Assembly: GCF_000421225.1 (NCBI RefSeq)
Contig: NZ_ATWL01000010.1
Span: 102,070-166,069 of the forward strand
Origin: Ruania albidiflava DSM 18029
GTDB lineage: Bacteria > Actinomycetota > Actinomycetes > Actinomycetales > Beutenbergiaceae
DNA: 64,000 nucleotides
Direction of reading: 5' to 3'
A model generated the notes under the pieces. The model had not been told where the DNA came from. It searched no databases and worked only from the letters and a program-made list of their open reading frames with translations. This document shows positions 42,798-50,915 of the stretch, piece by piece; the first letter of the stretch is position 1, and each line of letters opens with the position of its first letter. Both the position numbers and the translations under genes were made by a program.

Positions 42798-43582
42798 TGC
42801 GCATCTGGCGCCGACACCGGCGCGCCCGACCGGCGATGGACCCGCAGCAGCAGTCGGCGATCTGGCAGAGCGTCTCCTTGCTGCTGGAGTACCCCGAACC
42901 GGAGCTGATGGACCGGCTCGACCTGCTCGCGCGGGTAGCCACGGAGCTTCCGGCCCCGGCCGCGGATCCACTCGCCGCGCTCGTGACCGAGATGCAGCAC
43001 CGGGACCTGCGCGAGCTGCAGACGCAGTACGTGGACACCTTCGACGTGACCCGCAAGTGCAGCCTGCACCTGACCTACTTCACCGACGGCGACACCCGCA
43101 AGCGTGGGGTGTCCCTGGTGCAGTTCAAGCAGGCCTACCGGCGGGGCGGGGTGGACCTGGCCGACGAGCAGGCCGAGCTGCCGGACCACCTGTGCGTGCT
43201 GCTGGAGTTCGGTGCCGTGCACGATCCGGACGGGGCCTGGCGGCTGCTGAACGACCACCGGGTCGGTATCGAGCTGCTGTACCGGGCCCTGGAGCAACGG
43301 GAGTCGCTGTGGCGGTACGCCATCCAAGCGTTGCGGGCCACGCTGCCTGAGCTTGCCGGAGACGACGAGCAGGCGCTGCGGCGGCTGATCGCCGAGGGTC
43401 CGCCGACCGAGCAGGTGGGCCTGGACTCGGCACCGTACGCTGCCTTCGACCCAGCGCTGGACGAGCCCGCGCAGCGGCACCCGTTGGCGCTGCCGCCCGG
43501 GATGGCCCCGCCTGCCGGGGTGCACGCCACCGGGCAGGTGGCCGACCTGGGTGCCACGATCCGCGTGGGAGCACCGCGATGA
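42794..43582 (+). CDS. narJ: Nitrate reductase assembly chaperone NarJ
   Basis: Binds apo-NarG and guides molybdenum cofactor insertion before the enzyme docks on NarI. The 262-residue product is helical, with the NarJ/TorD core SVSLLLEYPEPELMDRL, LQTQYVDTFDVTRKCSLHLT and YFTDGDTRKRGVSLVQFKQAY. A Pro/Ala-rich C-terminal extension follows. The ATG at 42794 overlaps the narH stop. An internal ATG (MDPQQQSAIW) is a possible shorter start. Confidence 0.95.
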   Translation: MMRIWRRHRRARPAMDPQQQSAIWQSVSLLLEYPEPELMDRLDLLARVATELPAPAADPLAALVTEMQHRDLRELQTQYVDTFDVTRKCSLHLTYFTDGDTRKRGVSLVQFKQAYRRGGVDLADEQAELPDHLCVLLEFGAVHDPDGAWRLLNDHRVGIELLYRALEQRESLWRYAIQALRATLPELAGDDEQALRRLIAEGPPTEQVGLDSAPYAAFDPALDEPAQRHPLALPPGMAPPAGVHATGQVADLGATIRVGAPR

Positions 43583-43670
43583 GGTCGAGCCGTCCGAGGA
43601 CCCCCAGCCGGTCGATGCGCCCACGCCGACCGGCGCCCCGTTGCCGACCTTGCCCGATCGGAGCCTGGCG

Positions 43671-44408
43671 ATGAGCACCCTGTTGTGGATCATGTTTCCC
43701 TACGTCTGTCTGGCCGTGTTCATCGGCGGGCACGTCTGGCGATACCAGTACGACAAGTTCGGCTGGACCACCCGCTCGTCCCAGCTGTATGAGCGCAAGC
43801 TGCTGCGGATCGCCAGCCCGTTGTTCCACTTCGGCATGCTCGGCGTCTTCGTCGGGCACGTCATCGGCCTGGTGATCCCGCAGTCGTTCACCGACTGGTT
43901 GGGCATCAGCCCCGCGGCCTACCACATCATCGCCATGGCTGGCGGTATCCCAGCGGGGGTCGCAGCGCTGATCGGGCTGGCGCTGTTGATCTACAGGCGG
44001 CGGACGGTCGGGCCGGTCTTCCGTGCCACCACGGTCAACGACAAGGTGATGTACCTGATGCTCGCCCTGGTGATGGTGCTGGGGATCTGGAACACCATCG
44101 CGGGTGGCATCTTCGAGATCGGTGGCGAGTACAACTACCGGGAAGGGGTCTCCCCGTACTGGCGGTCGATCTTCTACTTCCAACCGGACGTGTCACTGAT
44201 CGAGAACGCCCCGCTCGGCTTCCAGCTGCACGCACTGACCGCGTTCCTGCTGTTCGCGATGTGGCCGTTCACCCGGCTGGTGCACGTGTTCAGCGCACCG
44301 ATCGGCTACCTCACCCGGCCCTACATCGTCTACCGCAGCCGGGATGTCCGCCCGGGTGCCGGCACCGGCAGCCGCGCCCCGAAACGCGGCTGGGAAAAGG
44401 TGCAGTGA
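43671..44408 (+). CDS. narI: Respiratory nitrate reductase gamma subunit NarI
   Basis: Membrane cytochrome b that oxidises quinol and passes electrons to NarH. The 245-residue product has five hydrophobic helices. The heme-ligand histidines are in FIGGHVWRYQYDKFG, SPLFHFGMLGVFVGHVIGL and the later FQLHALTAFLLFAMWPFTRLVHVFS. The start at 43671 (MSTLLWIMFPYV) is preceded by GGAG at 7 bases and matches the family. A GTG frame back to 43551 overlaps narJ and adds only Pro-rich sequence. The stop overlaps mobA (GTGA). Confidence 0.95.
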   Translation: MSTLLWIMFPYVCLAVFIGGHVWRYQYDKFGWTTRSSQLYERKLLRIASPLFHFGMLGVFVGHVIGLVIPQSFTDWLGISPAAYHIIAMAGGIPAGVAALIGLALLIYRRRTVGPVFRATTVNDKVMYLMLALVMVLGIWNTIAGGIFEIGGEYNYREGVSPYWRSIFYFQPDVSLIENAPLGFQLHALTAFLLFAMWPFTRLVHVFSAPIGYLTRPYIVYRSRDVRPGAGTGSRAPKRGWEKVQ

Positions 44409-45040
44409 CCGCTGCCGACCGGTCGGGCGCCGCGCCGCAGCAGCCGCGCGACACCCGCACGTCTGGGCCGGAGTTTGACGCAGTGATCCTCACTGGTGGA
44501 CGGGGGACGCGGCTCGGCGGCCGGGACAAGGCCGCGCTGCCGGTGGCCGGGCGCCCTCTGCTCGAGCGGGTGCTGGCCGGCTGCACCGGTGCCCGGCGGG
44601 TGGTGGTCGCCGGCCCCGCGCCGGTGCCCGACGGCGTGCTGCGGGTCCAGGAGGACCCGCCCGGTGGTGGGCCGGTGGCCGGGATGGTGGCCGCGATGAC
44701 TCAGGTGGTCAGCCCGTGGGCGCTGGTGCTCGCAGTGGACCAGCCGGACGCCGCCCGGGCCACCCCGGCGCTGCTGGCCGCGCTGGCCGCCGACCCGGAG
44801 GCGGACCTGCTCTGCCAGCGGGACAGCACCGGGCACCCGCAGTGGCTGCTCGGCGCCTACCGGTCCGCTGCGCTGCACGCCGTGCTCGCCGGAGTGGGCA
44901 GCGGGCACGGCGTGCCGGTGGCTCGGGTGGCCGACGGGCTGCGGATGGTGGAGGTGACCGACGGCGCCGCGCACGTGGGCGACGTGGACACCTGGGCCGA
45001 CCATGCCGAATGGGAGCAGCGGCTGGCCGACGACCCTTGA
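44405..45040 (+). CDS. mobA: Molybdenum cofactor guanylyltransferase MobA-like protein
   Basis: Nucleotidyltransferase expected to attach GMP to molybdopterin to give the MGD form used by NarG. The 211-residue product shows FDAVILTGGRGTRLGGRDKA (nucleotide loop), QEDPPGGGPVAGMVAAM and AVDQPDA. The last corresponds to the LACDMP metal-site motif, with the Asp present but altered neighbours. The GTG at 44405 overlaps the narI stop, so cofactor synthesis is coupled to nar expression. The related CTP- or molybdate-handling MobA/MocA proteins remain an alternative. Confidence 0.9.
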   Translation: MTAADRSGAAPQQPRDTRTSGPEFDAVILTGGRGTRLGGRDKAALPVAGRPLLERVLAGCTGARRVVVAGPAPVPDGVLRVQEDPPGGGPVAGMVAAMTQVVSPWALVLAVDQPDAARATPALLAALAADPEADLLCQRDSTGHPQWLLGAYRSAALHAVLAGVGSGHGVPVARVADGLRMVEVTDGAAHVGDVDTWADHAEWEQRLADDP

Positions 45041-45076
45041 CCGGGTAGCAGGGAGGGGTCCGGTACCGGGGGGCGG

Positions 45077-45132
45077 CCTCAGCGCACCTGAGGCACCCGC
45101 GGCGATCTGAGGTAGTCCGCGACGACCTCAGA
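45077..45132. terminator. Two consecutive CTGAGG hairpins between mobA and the FKBP gene
   Basis: First hairpin CCTCAG (45077-45082) / CTGAGG (45088-45093). Second hairpin TCTGAGGT (45106-45113) / ACCTCAGA (45125-45132), 8 bp with an 11-base loop. The same hexamer recurs, so the arms can also pair across hairpins. They sit between convergent genes and probably terminate both transcripts. One further CCTCAG half is at 45145-45150. Confidence 0.65.
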
Positions 45133-45180
45133 CCGCCTGCGTGCCCTCAGAGGAGTGTTCACCCGAGAGACGGGCGTGGT

Positions 45181-45582
45181 TCAGCGGGCGCCGAGGATGT
45201 CGACGACGAACACCAGGGTGTCCTCGCCGCCGATGCCCGCCTGCGGCACACCGCGCGGACCGTAGCCCTCGTGCGGCGGGATGGCCACGAGCACGCGGGA
45301 GCCGATCGGCTGCCCGACCAGGCTGTTGTCCCAACCGGCGATCACAGTGCCCACGCCGATCGGGAACTCGATGGAGGAGCCGCGGTCGTAGGAGTTGTCG
45401 AACATCGACCCGCCCCATACCTGACCGTAGTAGTTCACCTCGATGGTCTGACCGGCCTCGACGAGCGGGCCGTCACCGGGGCTGAGCACCTGCACGGCGA
45501 GCTCGGCCGGCGCCTGGCTGTCCGGGAAGGTGAGGGTCGGCTTGTCGCCGAAGGAGCCGGAGGCGGTGGGCAGATCGGTCAT
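45181..45582 (-). CDS. FKBP-type peptidyl-prolyl cis-trans isomerase
   Basis: A 133-residue cytoplasmic isomerase with a complete FKBP fold: VEAGQTIEVNYYGQVWGGSM, FDNSYDRGSSIEFPIGVGTV, the active-site IAGWDNSLVGQPIGSRVLVA, then IPPHEGYGP and LVFVVDIL. No signal peptide or lipobox is seen, so it is probably cytosolic protein folding machinery. It appears monocistronic: the CTGAGG hairpins lie downstream, and 203 bases separate it from the Bax-inhibitor gene upstream. Confidence 0.94.
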   Translation of the reverse strand: MTDLPTASGSFGDKPTLTFPDSQAPAELAVQVLSPGDGPLVEAGQTIEVNYYGQVWGGSMFDNSYDRGSSIEFPIGVGTVIAGWDNSLVGQPIGSRVLVAIPPHEGYGPRGVPQAGIGGEDTLVFVVDILGAR

Positions 45583-45724
45583 GGCGGGTTCCGTTCCTGG
45601 TCGGGGGCAGACCCGCCCTACCCTACGGTCCTGCCCGCGCCAGCCACCAACCCCAGCCCGGAAATTCCTCGTCGATCTGGCTACCCACTTCGACGAGCAG
45701 CTTCAGCTGTCGGGGCGGACACAG

Positions 45725-45762
45725 CAGCAGGGGCGCCCGGCTGGTGCCGGACGCCCCTGCTG
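45725..45762 (-). terminator. Strong hairpin after the Bax-inhibitor-1 gene
   Basis: Perfect 11-bp stem CAGCAGGGGCG / CGCCCCTGCTG with a 16-base loop, 24 bases beyond the stop at 45786. There is no T-tract. It is the most stable simple hairpin noticed in the window. Confidence 0.75.
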
Positions 45763-45785
45763 GGAGGCTTCGATGAGTCGGGCCG

Positions 45786-46685
45786 TCAGTCGCCGCGCAG
45801 GATGGCCAGGATGCGCAGGAACTCGATGTACAGCCAGATCAGGGTGACGGTGAGACCGAACGCCGCCGCCCAGGCGTACTTGCGCGGGGCGCCGGACTGC
45901 ACACCGCGCTGGATCGCGTCGAAGTCCATGATCAGGCTCATCGCGGCCAGCACCACGGCCACCAGACCGATCACGACACCGATCGGTAGCCCCATGATCT
46001 CGTAGCTGCGCACACCGAAAGCTCCGCCGTACGGCGTGAACCACATGATGCCCAGATTGATCAGGCAGAAGATGCCGTAGCTGATCATGCCGATCATCAG
46101 GACCTTGGTGAACTTCGGGGTGACCCGCACCTTGCCGGACTTGAACAGCGCCAGCGTCACCCCGAAGGTGATGAACGTCGCCAGCACCGCCTGCACCACG
46201 ATCCCGGAGAAGATCGTCTCGAAGACTCCCGAGATCATCCCAAGGAACACACCCTCGAGCGCCGCATAGGTGAGGATCAGACCGGGGCTGGGCTCCCGCT
46301 TGAACGCGTTCACCAAGCCGAGCACGAACCCACCGATGAGCCCGACGATCATCGCGCCCATCTTCAGCCCGTCCGGCACGATGAACCAGGAGGCGACAGC
46401 CACGCCGACCACCACGGCGAGCACGCCGACGCTCTTCATGATCACGTCGTCATACGTCATCCGCCCGGTCTGCATCGAGCCGGCTGACGGGCCGTAGAAG
46501 GACTGCTCCACACCGGCGAACTGCTGGTCGTAGCCCGGGGCTGGTGCCGTGGCCTGCCCGGCGCCCGGCTGCGGACCCCACGGGCCCTGCGCCTGGTTCG
46601 GGGCCTGAGCACGGTTCGGGTACGGGTTGGCGGGCCTTCGTTGCTCGCCGAAGATCTTGCTGTTGCTGAAGTACGGATTGCTCAT
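45786..46685 (-). CDS. Bax inhibitor-1/YccA family membrane protein
   Basis: A 299-residue protein. The first 85 residues are a Gln/Pro/Gly/Asn-rich cytoplasmic tail (NPYFSNSKIFGEQRRPANPY). Seven hydrophobic segments follow, starting with TYDDVIMKSVGVLAVVVGVA. The conserved BI-1 C-terminal pattern SLIMDFDAIQRGVQSGAPRK and WAAAFGLTVTLIWLYIEFLR is present. Family members act as pH-sensitive Ca2+ leak channels or protease regulators. Start at 46685 (MSNPYFSNSK) with GGAGG 5 bases before it. It is divergent from an ABC transporter. Confidence 0.92.
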   Translation of the reverse strand: MSNPYFSNSKIFGEQRRPANPYPNRAQAPNQAQGPWGPQPGAGQATAPAPGYDQQFAGVEQSFYGPSAGSMQTGRMTYDDVIMKSVGVLAVVVGVAVASWFIVPDGLKMGAMIVGLIGGFVLGLVNAFKREPSPGLILTYAALEGVFLGMISGVFETIFSGIVVQAVLATFITFGVTLALFKSGKVRVTPKFTKVLMIGMISYGIFCLINLGIMWFTPYGGAFGVRSYEIMGLPIGVVIGLVAVVLAAMSLIMDFDAIQRGVQSGAPRKYAWAAAFGLTVTLIWLYIEFLRILAILRGD

Positions 46686-47041
46686 CGTGCCTCCTGGTCG
46701 CGGCAGCCAGGCCGCGGTCGCGGACTGACGGGGGCGTTCCGACAGCCCCATCCTATGTGCATCACCCGCGCGACCCGAGCAGACCCGGCGGGGATATCTC
46801 CCCGTCTGGACCGTCGACGCCACAGCAGGTGCGTCTACCGGTGCAACGACTGACCAGCCGCCGGTGTTCCCACGGGCCCACCCGGGTGCTGCCTGCGGCA
46901 TCGGACCTCCACCTTCAGGATGAGTCCTCCCCCGCCGGGCCGAGGGTGCCGCGGCCGCAGAATCCACCCGTAGCAGGTGTTCGGCCCCGGCCGACCGCAA
47001 TAGCGTGGGACACGATCGGCGAGAAGAGAGCGAGCAGATCC
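46686..47041. other. 356-base intergenic region between divergent BI-1 and ABC exporter genes
   Basis: Presumably holds both promoters. The only structure noticed is CGGGGA-TATC-TCCCCG at 46789-46804, a 6-base dyad or small hairpin. Frames that run through the region have no ribosome site and unconvincing composition. Confidence 0.5.
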
Positions 47042-47974
47042 ATGATCGAGGCGCAAGGCCTGACGAAGAGATACGGCGACAAGCTCGCCGTCGACAACGT
47101 GTCCTTCACTGTCCAGCCCGGCCGGGTCACCGGCTTCCTGGGGCCGAACGGTGCCGGGAAGTCGACCACGATGCGGATGGCGGTCGGCCTGGACCACCCC
47201 ACCGGTGGCACCATCACCGTGAACGGCAAGCCGTTCGCCGAGCACACGGCTCCGCTTCGCGAGGTCGGGGCGTTGCTGGAGGCCAAGGCAGTGCACACCG
47301 GCCGCAGCGCCACCAACCACCTGCGCGGACTGGCCGCCACCCACGGCATCAGCCGCAAACGGGTGGACGAGGTGATCGAGATGACCGGCCTGCACGCCGT
47401 CGCCGGTAAGCGGGTGGGCGGGTTCTCCCTGGGTATGGGCCAGCGCCTGGGCATCGCTGCGGCGATGCTCGGCGACCCACGCACACTGATCCTGGACGAG
47501 CCGGTCAACGGTCTGGACCCCGAGGGCGTGAAGTGGGTGCGCACGCTGGTGCGCTACCTGGCCGACGAGGGGCGCACGATCTTCCTCTCCTCCCACCTGA
47601 TGAGCGAGATGGCGATCACCGCCGACGAGCTGATCGTGATCGGCCGAGGCAAGATCCTCACCCAGGGCCCGGTGCAGGAGATCATCGACTCCTCCACCCG
47701 CGCCAGTGTGCGCGTGCGCTCCCCGCAGGCGAGCGACCTGGCTGCTCGACTGCAGCGCGACGGTGTGACCGTCACGTCCGTGGAGGAGTCCCTGCTGGAC
47801 ATCGCCGGCCTGACCGCCCCGGAGATCGGCGAGGCGGCGGCCTCTGCTGGGATCGTGCTGCACGAGCTCACCCCGCAGCGCGCCTCGCTGGAGGACGCAT
47901 TCATGACCCTGACCGCGGACGAGGTGGAGTACCACTCCGCCGATGTCGCCCACTCCGAAGGAGCCCTGCAGTGA
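47042..47974 (+). CDS. ABC exporter ATP-binding protein
   Basis: A 310-residue ATPase of the ABC-2 (drug/lantibiotic export) type: Walker A FLGPNGAGKST, signature FSLGMGQRLGIAAAML, Walker B TLILDEPVNGLDP and the switch FLSSHLM. A C-terminal ACP-like extension of about 90 residues follows, typical of BcrA/DrrA relatives. The ATG at 47042 (MIEAQGLTKRYG) fits the family. The stop overlaps the permease GTG (GTGA). A linked two-component system downstream suggests induction by the exported or sensed compound. Confidence 0.94.
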   Translation: MIEAQGLTKRYGDKLAVDNVSFTVQPGRVTGFLGPNGAGKSTTMRMAVGLDHPTGGTITVNGKPFAEHTAPLREVGALLEAKAVHTGRSATNHLRGLAATHGISRKRVDEVIEMTGLHAVAGKRVGGFSLGMGQRLGIAAAMLGDPRTLILDEPVNGLDPEGVKWVRTLVRYLADEGRTIFLSSHLMSEMAITADELIVIGRGKILTQGPVQEIIDSSTRASVRVRSPQASDLAARLQRDGVTVTSVEESLLDIAGLTAPEIGEAAASAGIVLHELTPQRASLEDAFMTLTADEVEYHSADVAHSEGALQ

Positions 47975-48822
47975 CTGCCGCCGCCACCTCCCACCGCGCC
48001 GACCCGCTGGAGAGCGCCCACCTCAGCTTCGCCCGGGTGCTGCGGTCAGAGTGGATCAAGTTCACCACTGTGCGCTCCACACCGTGGACCATCGGGGTGA
48101 CCATCCTGGCGATGGTCGGAATCGCGCTGCTCGGTGCGATCAGCCTCGCCGCCACGGCTGACATGGTCGCCTCCGGGGAGATCCCCGCCGACGCCGGCGT
48201 CCCCGACTTCGGTCCGCGCGACGGCACCGAGATGCTCAACCTCGGCTGGATCTTCGGGCAGATCGTGATCACCGTGCTGGGCGTGCTGACCATCACCGGG
48301 GAGTACTCCACCGGGCAGATCCGCTCCACGCTCGCCGCTGTGCCGACCCGGCTGCCGGTGCTGTGGGCAAAGGCGCTGCTGGTGGCCGTGGTGGCGTTCG
48401 TCACCGGCCTGGTGAGCGTGGCCATCTCCTACGCTGCCACGCTGCCGATCCTCGACCCGCACGGCGCTGTCCCGGACCTCGGCGACGGCGAGACGATCCG
48501 GGTGCTGCTCGGCGTGCCGCTGTACCTGACGATGATCGCGCTGTTCGCCCTGGGCATCGGCGCGCTGCTGCGGCACGCGGCCGCCGGTATCAGCGCTGTG
48601 CTCGGCCTGTTGCTCATGCTGCCGCTGTTGGGACAGTTCATCACCGTCGAGTGGTTCCAGGACATCGCGGAGTACTTCCCGATGTCCGCCGGCAGCATGA
48701 TCACCACCTATGCCACCGACGGGCCGCACCTCTCCCCCTGGGAGGGATTCGGGGTGCTGGCCATCTACGTGGTCGTCATCATGGCGGCCGCTGCCGTGCT
48801 CCTGCGCCGGAGGGACGCCTGA
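47971..48822 (+). CDS. ABC-2 type exporter permease
   Basis: A 283-residue membrane protein with six hydrophobic segments. The typical lead is VLRSEWIKFTTVRSTPWTIG. The cytoplasmic ITGEYSTGQIRSTLAAVPTR follows, then VLGLLLMLPLLGQF, and at the end VVVIMAAAAVLLRRRDA. The GTG at 47971 overlaps the ATPase stop. Substrate unknown; ABC-2 systems of this size export antibiotics, lipids or peptides. Confidence 0.9.
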   Translation: MTAAATSHRADPLESAHLSFARVLRSEWIKFTTVRSTPWTIGVTILAMVGIALLGAISLAATADMVASGEIPADAGVPDFGPRDGTEMLNLGWIFGQIVITVLGVLTITGEYSTGQIRSTLAAVPTRLPVLWAKALLVAVVAFVTGLVSVAISYAATLPILDPHGAVPDLGDGETIRVLLGVPLYLTMIALFALGIGALLRHAAAGISAVLGLLLMLPLLGQFITVEWFQDIAEYFPMSAGSMITTYATDGPHLSPWEGFGVLAIYVVVIMAAAAVLLRRRDA

Positions 48823-48838
48823 GCACACACGGAGGGCA

Positions 48839-48868
48839 GACGCCGGCGAGCAGCAGCTCGCCGGCGTC
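48839..48868 (+). promoter_or_regulatory. 12-bp hairpin between ABC permease and histidine kinase genes
   Basis: Arms GACGCCGGCGAG / CTCGCCGGCGTC are perfectly complementary with a CAGCAG loop. GGAGGG lies 2 bases before it and a GTG in the kinase frame lies 4 bases after it. It may be a terminator that separates the exporter and regulator transcripts, or a fold that brings the ribosome site next to the GTG. Confidence 0.65.
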
Positions 48869-48872
48869 TGGT

Positions 48873-50237
48873 GTGCCCACCCAGCACGACGGCGGTGCGC
48901 ACCCGGGCACCGCCCCGACACCTACCGCTCAGGTCGCGAGCGACGGCACCCCGCACCCGGGCATTGCTCCTCCCCCGCCGCGAGCGGTCGAGCAGGACTT
49001 CGCCCGCCGCGGGCCTATCCGACGGTTCGTGCGCGCCCACCCCTGGGTGATGGACCTGGTGGTGGTGTTCTTCTTCCTGCTGCCGGCGGTGTTCAGCAGC
49101 TCTGTGGTGGGCTACGGCTGGCCCCAGGTGGTCCTCACCCTGCTCACGGCAGCCGGGCTGATGTGGCGCCGCAAGTACCCGATCATCCTGCTCGGCCTGC
49201 TGCTGGTGCTCGGGCTCGTCGGGATGGCGCTCCTCAGGTCGATCGGGGACGTCGACCTGGGGATCGCGTTCACCCTGTATGCGGTGGTCACCGTGCGCGG
49301 GACCCGGGCCGGCTGGCTCAGCCTGGCCGGTGCGACTGCCGTCTACACTCTCGGCCTGGTGCTGTGGGCGGATCCGGCAGTGCTCGGCGTCGTGGACATG
49401 GCGCCGATGGGACGCACCCAGTTCCTGGTGAGCAACATCGCCTCGCTGCTGGTGATCTGGCTGATCGCCGTGGCGATCGGGCTGAACGTGCGCAACCGCC
49501 GGGAACAGATCCAGCGGCTGGTGGACCAGGCGAACCAGTTCCGGCTGGAGCGCGACCAGCGGGAGCTGCTCGCCGCGGCCTCCGAGCGTGCTCGGATCGC
49601 CCGGGAGATGCACGACGTCGTGGCACACAGCCTGTCGGTGATGATCGCCCTGGCCGACGGTGCCCAGGCCAGCCTGGCGAAGACCCCGGACCGGTCGGCC
49701 ACGGCACTCACCGAGCTGTCCCGCACCGGTCGCTCGGCGCTGACCGACATGCGCCGCATCCTCGGCGTGCTCCGGGCCGAGCCCACCGAGGCCGAGGCGG
49801 CGCTCAGCCCGCAACCCGGTGCTCCCGCGCTGGAGGACCTGATCGACCGGTTCCGCGCCGCCGGCCTGGAGGTCGCCTACAGCCACACCGGACCGCCGCT
49901 GCCGGAGGACACCGGGTTGCAGCTGACCGCCTACCGGGTGGTGCAGGAGGGGTTGACCAACGTGCTCCGGCACGCCCCGGGCGCCAGCGGGATCGGGGTG
50001 GCAGTGACCCGCCGGGTCGGTCGAGTTACCGGCGATCCCGGCACGGTCACGATCACGGTGCGCAACGACCCACCGACCCGGCCAGCGGACGCTCGGGCGG
50101 GCAGCGGCCAGGGGCTGGTCGGGATGCGCCAACGTGCCGCCGTCTACGATGGCACGGTGGAGGCCGGACCGGACGGGGGCGGATGGACGATGACCGCACG
50201 TCTGAACGTTCCCGACGACGCCCAGGAAGGCAGCTGA
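48873..50237 (+). CDS. Two-component sensor histidine kinase (NarL-type, HPK7)
   Basis: About 454 residues. A Pro/Gly/His-rich N-terminus of about 50 residues leads to five or six membrane helices (WVMDLVVVFFFLLPAVF and on). A coiled-coil linker follows, then the HisKA_3 phospho-acceptor RARIAREMHDVVAHSLSVMI. The HATPase domain has YRVVQEGLTNVLRHAP (N box) and GSGQGLVGMRQRAAVYDGTV (G boxes). Start is uncertain: GTG 48873 is used because a hairpin could bring a GGAGGG into range; GTG 49029 is an alternative. It overlaps the response regulator (TGATG). Confidence 0.92.
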   Translation: MPTQHDGGAHPGTAPTPTAQVASDGTPHPGIAPPPPRAVEQDFARRGPIRRFVRAHPWVMDLVVVFFFLLPAVFSSSVVGYGWPQVVLTLLTAAGLMWRRKYPIILLGLLLVLGLVGMALLRSIGDVDLGIAFTLYAVVTVRGTRAGWLSLAGATAVYTLGLVLWADPAVLGVVDMAPMGRTQFLVSNIASLLVIWLIAVAIGLNVRNRREQIQRLVDQANQFRLERDQRELLAAASERARIAREMHDVVAHSLSVMIALADGAQASLAKTPDRSATALTELSRTGRSALTDMRRILGVLRAEPTEAEAALSPQPGAPALEDLIDRFRAAGLEVAYSHTGPPLPEDTGLQLTAYRVVQEGLTNVLRHAPGASGIGVAVTRRVGRVTGDPGTVTITVRNDPPTRPADARAGSGQGLVGMRQRAAVYDGTVEAGPDGGGWTMTARLNVPDDAQEGS

Positions 50238-50911
50238 TGATCTCTGTGCTGCTGGTCGACGACCAGTCGCTGCTGCGCCTCGGTTTCCGGATGGTCCTCG
50301 AGGCCGAGGACGACCTGCACGTGGTCGGCGAGGCAGCGGACGGAGCCACCGCGGTGCGCATGGCCCGCGAGCTGCATCCGGACGTGGTGCTCATGGACGT
50401 GCGCATGCCGGGTACCAACGGCATCGAAGCGACCGCGCAGATCACCACGGACCTGCCCGACTGCAAAGTGATAATCCTCACCACCTTCGACCTGGACGAG
50501 TACGCATTCTCCGGGCTGCGCGCCGGCGCCTCTGGGTTCCAGCTGAAAGACTCCGAGCCGACCGAGCTGGTCGCTGCGATCCGCACCGTGCACAGCGGCG
50601 ATGCCGTGGTTTCGCCCAGGATCACGCGGAGGATGCTGGAGATGTTCGCCGACCGGCTGCCGGCGCAGAGTGCTGCTGCGGGCAGCACAGCAGCGCTCGC
50701 GGAGCCTGCCGCGGGCCTCACCACACGCGAGCACGAGGTGCTCCTGGCGATCGCCGAGGGCCTGTCGAACTCAGAAATCGCCGCCCGCTTGTACGTGTCC
50801 GAGGCGACAGTAAAGACTCATGTGGGTAAGGTGCTGGCAAAACTGGGGTTGCGAGACCGCGTCCAGGCAGTGGTGTACGCCTACGAGACCGGAGTGATCC
50901 GCCCCGCGTAG
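50237..50911 (+). CDS. LuxR/NarL-family response regulator
   Basis: A 224-residue regulator. The receiver domain has the acidic pair in LLVDDQSLLRLGF, the phospho-Asp in DVVLMDVRMPGTNGIEA, and the Thr/Lys switch (ILTTFD, GFQLKD). A LuxR-type HTH follows (LTTREHEVLLAIAEGLSNSE, ATVKTHVGKVLAKLGLRDRV). The ATG overlaps the kinase stop. It likely controls the ABC exporter genes upstream in response to the membrane signal sensed by its kinase. Confidence 0.95.
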   Translation: MISVLLVDDQSLLRLGFRMVLEAEDDLHVVGEAADGATAVRMARELHPDVVLMDVRMPGTNGIEATAQITTDLPDCKVIILTTFDLDEYAFSGLRAGASGFQLKDSEPTELVAAIRTVHSGDAVVSPRITRRMLEMFADRLPAQSAAAGSTAALAEPAAGLTTREHEVLLAIAEGLSNSEIAARLYVSEATVKTHVGKVLAKLGLRDRVQAVVYAYETGVIRPA

Positions 50912-50915
50912 TCGC

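Noticed and set aside
40542..42971. Minus-strand open frame of about 800 codons opposite narH
   Set aside because: Same antisense effect; narH cysteine motifs explain the sequence fully.
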